11,820 nt of DNA. It comes from Hemicentrotus pulcherrimus (Eukaryota; Echinodermata; Echinoidea; Camarodonta; Strongylocentrotidae). The notes beneath the pieces were generated by a model. The model had not been told where the DNA came from. It did no database searches and was given only the letters and a program-made list of their open reading frames with translations. Positions 9,201 to 11,820 of the stretch are shown here, in pieces; the first letter of the stretch is position 1, and each line of letters begins with the position of its first letter. Made by a program: the position numbers and the translations under genes. The stretch is from assembly GCA_003118195.1 (NCBI GenBank), contig BEXV01002613.1, positions 25,259 through 37,078 on the forward strand. The letters run 5' to 3'.

Positions 9201-11478
9201 TCTTGGAATCAAGATTTAAAGTTGGATCAGGACCACCTACATGTACCTCTTCAACCTTTTCCCTGTTGATTCAAAGAAAATAGGCTGCATGCCTTTACTT
9301 GAACTTTGTTACACTGGAAGTGAGTAATCAATCTTAACTGTACCGATAACTTTACCAATATGTATCAATAATAAGTTTGAGACAAGCTGAATGTATTAGG
9401 AAAAGCTTTTTTATTCTCAAATACATAATGTACTACCTGTCTCACTGCTCACTCATGTTTTCTTCACTTTATATTAAGTGCCAGTATGCAAACGCTTAAA
9501 TGCAACTGGGTGTACAAGTAGGTATGGATCATATGTTAGGTAAATGTAATATCCGCAGAACTGATTACATAACAGAGGAATACAAATAAAACAAAACAAA
9601 AGTGCTTACTTTACATGAATTTCTACTTCTATGTTGGTAGCAGTCCTATGAGGTGTAGGTAAAGGTACAATAACAAGTCCCTCTTCCACATCTTCTTCTT
9701 GTTCATTCACCTCATCTTTATCAACATCTGTAGACTGAAAAAATCAATTAGCATTACTTTGAAGCAAATTCTATACCAATACGTGTCTCACCTACATCAT
9801 CATCATTACCTCAACAGCCCTCAGCAAAATGAAAAGTGGGATAATTACATACATGATGGGGTATTTGCAAATGCCCATCAAAATAGCTAAACTGTGATCA
9901 CAGGACATTGAATACAAAGTTGGTTAATAATACAAGATTTGTTTGTCTACGTATGTATCATTTGCGAGTTTGTAGTTCTTGAATACATTTCATTATGATA
10001 TTTTGCAACTATGCTACAAAAACAGATTTGCTGAATTTTTCTTGAATATCAATGAGAAATGAATATGAGTGTTAAAAGAATATATTGAAAATTATGTATA
10101 ATTCCTTTTCTTTAAACTTCTAATAACTGAAGTACTAGTAGACACTGCTAACAGTGTTAAGGTCATCAACATACCTCAATTCATAGAAATAGTCATAAAC
10201 GACTCCACAACAGCTGAATGACACATGCAAACATTAAGGTCATCTGAATGGTTGTGCTTATTAAGACAATTACTTAATACAGAGATGGGTACTTTGCCAA
10301 GGTTGCAACAATTCTTTGGAATTCCTTCTTTATCTCAGAAGATTAACTCATTGACTAAGGGAACCAGGTGGTTCCTTTATTAAATGTAGGGGAATGAGAG
10401 AATTCAGAAGTCAATGAGATAAAATAGACAAAAGTCTCTGTACATTTGTTGCAACTTGATCTAAGTTTTTTTTCTAAATATATACATGTATGTGTGTATT
10501 GATTGTTCATTACTACTACTACTAAAACTGCTATTATTTTCTTTAGAAAGAGGTCAGTGAAAGTTTAAGCAAAAACCTAGATTTTTTGTTTTAAGTTATG
10601 CAAATTTGAAGGTGTAATCAATCAAATATAAATTGGCAACTCTGTGACTTATCCTGCGAGCTCACCTCCCATTTGCCCTGTACTAAAAAACTTCAAAATG
10701 TGAAAATGTTCAATACTGGTACTTTCACCCTACATATAATTATTGCAAATATGGTTTTAAATAATCCCTTAAAAATAAATCTATTCTGTCATCCATTAAT
10801 TAAATTTTTTTTAAAGTTTATGAAATTATCTGTACCGAGTGAACTGGATAGGAGCTTGCAAGATACGTCACAGTGTTGCCAATTTGTGTTCCACTGATGA
10901 CAACTTCAAAATTAATCACTTTCATATTTTTAATCAGATATTGCTCAAACTTTCACTAATTGTTTCTGTCATTTTTCTACTTTCTTAAAACCAACTTCAT
11001 TTTAAGTTAGATTTCCCCTTTAATGTATAAATACCTGATTTCTTTTTATCCAATCCAGCATGCCCTTCAGATGAAAGGAAGCCCATTCTCCACTGTAAAA
11101 ATCATTCCTGTAAAAAATTGTTAGGAGATGCATTATTATTCAAAAATATATCAAAGGGCAGTCCAATCTTTGTAAAGGTCCTTTTGCATGAAATCAGAGT
11201 AGTAAGATTAAAAGAATGCCAAAAGTTTGAAATAAATTGGATCAATAATGAGGGAGTTATGAGTGTTTGAAAATATGAAATCTACTAAGTCTATAGATAC
11301 TTATCTCAGATTGGCAATTTGTCAGTAAAAGAAAACAAAAACAAAATAATGTTGAATACATGTCCATCATGTGCCCCTATTCATCTTGTTTTATGGTACT
11401 CTGCTATTTACCTGTCTACATGCAGTACTTTATGACCATTCCTTGCCAAAGCTGCTGCCACAATGCTTTCTTGCACAC
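1203..11478 (-). CDS. CHM: Rab escort protein (REP/choroideremia protein), partial multi-exon gene, 11 internal exons
   Basis: REP is the cytosolic accessory subunit of Rab geranylgeranyltransferase: it binds newly made Rab GTPases, presents their C-terminal cysteines for prenylation and delivers them to membranes. Join of exons, minus strand: 11412-11478, 11035-11107, 9610-9734, 8875-9262, 8175-8291, 7191-7311, 4768-4883, 4035-4141, 2030-2104, 1791-1835, 1203-1259. All junctions are GT-AG and phases agree throughout (2,0,2,0,0,1,0,2,2,2). About 430 residues are encoded. Recognisable blocks in order are [30 protein letters not shown], an acidic linker, [50 protein letters not shown] and [12 protein letters not shown]. 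The linker of about 150 residues between SCR1 and SCR2, and the [13 protein letters not shown] wording, fit REP rather than Rab GDI, which lacks the linker. The start exon (before GTG of the GxGxxE-like motif) and the C-terminal exons are outside the window. I saw no frameshift or internal stop. Confidence 0.93.
1260..1790. other. REP intron, 531 bases
   Basis: No coding signal was seen. The only clear structure is the 22-base triple repeat at 1662-1727, which lies just downstream (in gene sense) of the 45-base exon. Confidence 0.7.
1662..1727. repeat. 22-base tandem repeat, three perfect copies
   Basis: The copies are 1662-1683, 1684-1705 and 1706-1727, each containing CTGACCCAACCTACAG, followed by a four-base partial copy. 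In the gene's sense each unit reads ...CTGTAGGTTGGGTCAGAT..., similar to the intronic part of the 39-base duplication at 7132-7209. Confidence 0.95.
1791..1835 (-). CDS. CHM: REP exon: 45-base micro-exon, [10 protein letters not shown]
   Basis: This small exon encodes [14 protein letters not shown] with split codons at both ends (Asn at entry, Arg at exit). It matches the family segment K.I.D..GQR that follows MCAVFGGIY. Frame 0 of the same span is closed by TAG after one codon, and only the phase predicted by its neighbours is open and meaningful. Acceptor CTTAG, donor GTATGT. Confidence 0.88.
2030..2104 (-). CDS. CHM: REP exon: SCR3, [12 protein letters not shown]
   Basis: The exon encodes 24 full codons, [20 protein letters not shown] followed by DSEN, with both end codons split. 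[11 protein letters not shown] is diagnostic of Rab escort proteins. The donor is an excellent GTAAGTG and the acceptor AG precedes AATG; phase 2 in and 2 out. The preceding intron (2105-4034) is the one loaded with retrotransposon debris. Confidence 0.95.
2325..2408 (+). pseudogene. Short reverse-transcriptase-like remnant of a non-LTR retrotransposon
   Basis: The frame reads [20 protein letters not shown] followed by TKSKSGL and a stop at 2406-2408. This resembles the FV.WC..N.L.LN..KTK block found just after the catalytic region of CR1/L2/RTE-type reverse transcriptases. The catalytic FADD-type motif is not present upstream and the frame stops at once, so this is at best a decayed tip of ORF2. 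The nearby GAATT tail (2490-2506) about 80 bases downstream supports a 3'-truncated or 5'-truncated LINE copy. The match is short and could be chance. Confidence 0.4.
2490..2506 (+). repeat. (GAATT)n tail of the plus-strand retroelement fragment
   Basis: GAATTGAATTGAATTGA follows an A-rich stretch (ATTGGAAATGAAATAA). Its position after the RT-like frame fits the 3' end of a LINE copy. Confidence 0.5.
2879..2907 (-). repeat. Minus-strand retroelement 3' tail with AATAAA and (GAAAT)n
   Basis: In minus sense the sequence reads CTAATAAAAACT followed by four copies of TGAAA/GAAAT ending at 2879. This is a polyadenylation-like signal plus a pentanucleotide tail, arguing for a minus-strand LINE or SINE fragment extending to about 2990. 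No protein homology was seen. Confidence 0.45.
3049..3078 (+). ncRNA. Degenerate hammerhead-ribozyme-like core
   Basis: CTGACGA (3049-3055) and GAAAC (3074-3078) match boxes 1 and 2 of the hammerhead core, separated by a weak stem (GGATAG with CTGTTA, two wobbles and one mismatch) and a TCAAC loop. I could not find a convincing stem III or UH cleavage site, so this is probably a decayed or only superficially similar motif. Hammerheads of this kind occur in Penelope-like elements and retrozymes of invertebrates. Confidence 0.25.
3104..3209 (+). repeat. Array of three hairpins resembling histone mRNA 3' ends
   Basis: Hairpin 1 (3109-3124, GGTTCTCCTTAGAACT, extended by flanking GCTAT/ATAAGC) is followed by AAGAAAGAT (3132-3140). 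Hairpin 2 (3148-3163, AGTCCTTTTCTGGACT) is followed nine bases later by CAAGAAAGA (3173-3181). Hairpin 3 (3194-3209, AGTCCTTTTCAGGACT) is a perfect six-pair stem with a TTTC loop. The metazoan histone stem-loop is a six-pair stem with a UUUC-type loop, and CAAGAAAGA is the sea-urchin histone downstream element. No histone coding sequence is nearby. It is probably part of a dispersed element. Confidence 0.6.
3218..3250. repeat. (CT)n microsatellite
   Basis: An uninterrupted 33-base CT run directly follows the third hairpin. It is likely polymorphic in length. Confidence 0.97.
3556..3571 (+). repeat. Second (GAATT)n-type retroelement tail
   Basis: TTTGAATTGAATTAAA ends a stretch (about 3420-3571) that reads like a LINE 3' untranslated region. 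It has the same tail type as 2490-2506, suggesting related families. Confidence 0.4.
3818..3832. repeat. (ATT)n microsatellite
   Basis: Five uninterrupted ATT-type units occur in REP intronic sequence. Confidence 0.85.
4035..4141 (-). CDS. CHM: REP exon: SCR3, GRYGNT and [12 protein letters not shown]
   Basis: The exon encodes 35 residues: [35 protein letters not shown], and a split Arg codon. LGRYGNT...LYG.GELPQ is among the most conserved stretches of the superfamily and forms part of the Rab-binding surface. CFCR with the following MCAVFGG is the REP version, where GDI has FARL. The Trp in LWTLYG is not the residue I expect (usually F/Y-P). The acceptor is CATTTGCAG and the donor GTATGG; phase 0 in, 2 out. 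Confidence 0.95.
4142..4767. other. REP intron, 626 bases
   Basis: AT-rich with a short (AT)n run near 4511-4523. The plus-strand frame 4528-4893 (121 codons) runs through the antisense of the REP exon 4768-4883 and has no recognisable domain. No RNA gene was seen. Confidence 0.7.
4768..4883 (-). CDS. CHM: REP exon: helical domain II
   Basis: The exon encodes [17 protein letters not shown], then [19 protein letters not shown] and THK, where the first Asp is completed from the previous exon. The family pattern is a Tyr/Phe-rich turn followed by FL....L...L.HF..HSIAM. HSIAMT is a strong REP/GDI signature. Domain II of REP carries the surface that contacts the alpha subunit of Rab geranylgeranyltransferase, but I cannot map individual contact residues by eye. 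Donor GTAAAGT; phase 1 in, 0 out. It is separated from the preceding exon by the largest intron in the window (2307 bases). Confidence 0.92.
4884..7190. other. REP intron, 2307 bases, with a large inverted repeat
   Basis: It contains a CpG-containing patch near 5490-5530, a 14-base palindrome GTAACCATGGTTAC (5445-5458), several overlapping minus-strand frames (5370-6060) without recognised motifs, the inverted repeat 6091-6231, and an unrecognised plus-strand 76-codon frame (6637-6867). The distal copy of the 39-base duplication (7132-7170) lies at its 5' end in gene sense. Confidence 0.7.
6091..6231. repeat. Near-perfect 141-base inverted repeat (MITE or foldback element)
   Basis: Left arm 6091-6158 and right arm 6169-6231 pair with about three mismatches and one five-base indel around a ten-base spacer. 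The ends read AGTATTAATGACTGC and GCAGTCATTAATACT. No coding capacity. This is the expected shape of a miniature inverted-repeat transposable element; flanking TATA-like bases could reflect a TA target duplication, but this is not clear. Confidence 0.85.
7132..7209 (-). repeat. Perfect 39-base tandem duplication spanning a splice donor
   Basis: There are two adjacent identical copies, 7132-7170 and 7171-7209. Each contains, in minus sense, the last bases of a REP exon (CAAGATGAGTATAGAG) followed by GTAGGTTGG and a short intronic piece ending CAGAT. Copy 7171-7209 holds the proximal donor (7189-7190) and copy 7132-7170 the distal donor (7150-7151). The unit is a multiple of three and has no stop in the exon's reading frame. 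Perfect identity suggests a recent event or an allelic variant. Confidence 0.95.
7191..7311 (-). CDS. CHM: REP exon: SCR2 end, VPCSRADVF and LEKRMLMKL; donor lies in a tandem duplication
   Basis: The exon has 40 codons plus one base. [20 protein letters not shown] is followed by [13 protein letters not shown] and NRQDEYR. PCSR.DVF and EKR.LMK are highly conserved in REP and GDI. The exon enters in phase 0 and leaves in phase 1; the final G joins AT of the next exon to give Asp. The donor GAG/GTAGGT is inside a perfect 39-base tandem duplication, so an identical second donor lies at 7150-7151. An extended exon 7152-7311 would keep phase and add [14 protein letters not shown] take the shorter form as default because it leaves no extra residues relative to the family; transcripts would be needed to decide. 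Confidence 0.92.
7312..8174. other. REP intron, 863 bases
   Basis: Holds the foldback repeat at 7403-7465. The minus-strand frame 7629-7829 shows no family motif. Nothing else is recognised. Confidence 0.7.
7403..7465. repeat. Foldback dispersed repeat, AATATTGG...AGCGC / GCGCT...CCAATATT
   Basis: AATATTGG (7403-7410) and AGCGC (7421-7425) pair with GCGCT (7453-7457) and CCAATATT (7458-7465). The wording TTTATAAAGCGC ... GTGCTCAAAGCGCT is a pattern I associate with abundant dispersed repeats of marine invertebrate genomes (recollection, not a search). Confidence 0.6.
8175..8291 (-). CDS. CHM: REP exon: SCR2, [13 protein letters not shown]
   Basis: The exon has 39 codons in phase 0 on both sides. 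It starts [15 protein letters not shown], matching the family L.YSRG.L..LL, then [19 protein letters not shown] and RLEQ. The acceptor was chosen as TTGTTCAG before TTAATG rather than the nearer AG at 8278-8279, because only the former supplies the L-M-F-C-R-G residues expected after FNIDLAPK and joins in phase. The donor is GTTAGTG. SCR2 helps form the Rab-binding platform of the GDI/REP fold. Confidence 0.93.
8292..8874. other. REP intron, 583 bases
   Basis: AT-rich. The pyrimidine-rich plus-strand tract at 8811-8850 lies immediately downstream of the donor in gene sense and reads as purine-rich there. No gene or repeat recognised. Confidence 0.7.
8875..9262 (-). CDS. CHM: REP exon: acidic variable linker, part 2, and entry to the FNIDL motif
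   Basis: This is the largest exon here, with 129 codons after the split Lys codon. Most is low-complexity and probably disordered, rich in Ser, Thr, Asp, Glu and Asn, with an acidic run HDDEEE and many potential phosphorylation sites. It ends in a recognisable conserved stretch, [20 protein letters not shown], corresponding to the RRFNIDL.SK block where the REP/GDI fold resumes. The acceptor is TTTGAATCAACAG and the donor GTTAGT. The open frame continues unspliced toward 8827, but the residues after APK lose all similarity and the next exon resumes exactly, so the donor at 8873-8874 is well supported. Confidence 0.9.
9263..9609. other. REP intron, 347 bases
   Basis: Nothing beyond splice signals was seen. 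Confidence 0.7.
9610..9734 (-). CDS. CHM: REP exon: acidic variable linker, part 1
   Basis: The exon encodes about 41 residues beginning [19 protein letters not shown] and ending EVEIHVK, where the last Lys codon is split across the junction. It is rich in Asp and Glu and has no globular motif. Its position directly after the SCR1 block matches the poorly conserved acidic insertion that separates SCR1 from SCR2 in REPs and is absent from GDIs. Support is by phase (0 in, 2 out), a good GTAAGC donor and the acidic content, not by sequence identity, so the boundaries are somewhat less certain than for the conserved exons. Confidence 0.8.
9735..11034. other. REP intron, 1300 bases
   Basis: No coding signal. 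Contains nested small palindromes (10347-10355 with 10410-10418, and GGAACCAGGTGGTTCC at 10360-10375) and a short (TAC)n run at 10511-10524. The plus-strand frames 9699-9890 and 10673-10897 have no recognisable motif. Confidence 0.65.
11035..11107 (-). CDS. CHM: REP exon: SCR1 tail, [10 protein letters not shown]
   Basis: The exon encodes 24 residues after the split Arg codon: [11 protein letters not shown], then [13 protein letters not shown]. The family equivalent is the R.YYGG.WAS block that closes SCR1 in REP and GDI. The acceptor is preceded by a T-rich tract (AATTTTTTACAG) and the donor is GTATTT. The exon starts in phase 2 and leaves in phase 0. It lies 304 bases downstream (in transcript sense) of the preceding exon. 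Confidence 0.92.
11108..11411. other. REP intron, 304 bases
   Basis: AT-rich, no repeats or genes recognised. Confidence 0.7.
11412..11478 (-). CDS. CHM: REP exon: second half of N-terminal dinucleotide-like motif (SCR1)
   Basis: First coding exon visible in transcription order. It begins with two bases (GT) that complete a Gly codon begun in the missing upstream exon, encodes 21 residues beginning [14 protein letters not shown] and ending KVLHVD, then leaves AG for an Arg codon finished by the next exon. This is the VIGTG.xES..AA....G..VLHVD region of the GDI/REP superfamily, a Rossmann-like N-terminal segment that no longer serves as a FAD enzyme. The acceptor is CTAACCAG and the donor GTAAAT in minus sense. 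The entry phase is 1, so the initiating Met is not in this exon. Confidence 0.92.
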
Positions 11479-11820
11479 CTGGTTAGATGGGAAAAACACC
11501 AACATAATAATGAAAAACTATCAATCCTGTCAACAAACATAACAATGGCTATTTCCAGTCACACAAAATGATTCTCTCATCTCAAATTTCATTGAGAAAT
11601 TAGTTTTAGACAATTTAGAGCTTTGTACTTTTGTGCATGTAAATCTCTTGCCTATGTACACCTGATATTTGCAGGCTTATACTAAACACTTGGGTCGCAG
11701 CGCGCTGGAAAACAATCAGGTAACGACTAGCCGGGCCAATTTTCTTAATGGTGTCTTCAAATCAGATTTTTAAGGGGGGATTTATTGAAAAAGAGATTTG
11801 AAATTATCGAAAAAGACTAC
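11479..11820. other. Partial upstream REP intron
   Basis: I looked for an exon encoding the start and a DVIVIGTG-type strand ending in phase 1 and found none, so the first coding exon and promoter lie beyond 11820. A small GC-richer patch at 11693-11740 has no recognised identity. Confidence 0.65.

Noticed and set aside
10347..10418. Nested palindromes (CTCATTGAC/GTCAATGAG around GGAACCAGGTGGTTCC) as a mobile element
   Set aside because: Arms are only nine and six bases, with no target duplication or internal structure; chance is plausible.
1203..11478. Rab GDP-dissociation inhibitor (GDI) as an alternative identity
   Set aside because: The long acidic insert between SCR1 and SCR2 and the [13 protein letters not shown] wording fit REP; GDIs lack the insert and have a different SCR3 sequence.
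11693..11740. GC-richer patch as a promoter or first exon
   Set aside because: No TATA/initiator arrangement, no ATG-led frame ending in phase 1 with the expected strand, and too short to call a CpG island.

Overview
The window looks like intron-rich, AT-rich nuclear DNA from a marine invertebrate. I favour a lophotrochozoan, most likely a bivalve-type mollusc, from general sequence style: the heptamer ACATGTA occurs at least nine times by eye, and there are many short decayed repeats with AATC, GAATT or GAAAT tails. That placement is an inference. Nothing bacterial is present: no long open frames, no Shine-Dalgarno sites and no operon.

The one gene I can establish is on the minus strand and fills almost the whole window. 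It is a Rab escort protein (REP; human CHM/CHML), a member of the GDI/REP superfamily. Eleven internal coding exons can be placed from 11478 down to 1203. All have GT donors and AG acceptors, and the reading phase is continuous across all ten junctions. Together they encode about 430 residues: the second half of the N-terminal dinucleotide-like motif, the SCR1 tail ([10 protein letters not shown]), a long acidic REP-specific linker, SCR2 (EFKAVTRIL, then VPCSRADVF and LEKRMLMKL), helical domain II, and SCR3 (LGRYGNT, then [12 protein letters not shown] and [12 protein letters not shown]). The start codon exon lies beyond 11820. The C-terminal exons, about 200 residues by comparison with vertebrate REP, lie before position 1.

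The introns carry the rest. The 1930-base intron (2105-4034) holds retrotransposon debris: a short reverse-transcriptase-like frame, three 3' tails in opposing orientations, a (CT)n microsatellite, and an array of three hairpins. Two of these hairpins match the histone mRNA 3' stem-loop, and one is followed by an exact sea-urchin-type histone downstream element. The 2307-base intron (4884-7190) holds a nearly perfect 141-base inverted repeat. Smaller foldback and tandem repeats lie at 29-90, 1662-1727 and 7403-7465.

The most gene-relevant oddity is a perfect 39-base tandem duplication at 7132-7209. It spans a 5' splice site of the REP gene, so two identical donors lie 39 bases (13 codons) apart in the same phase. 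Use of the distal donor would add 13 residues without a stop.

I see no complete previously undescribed system. The strongest leads are the duplicated splice donor and the histone-3'-end-like array.
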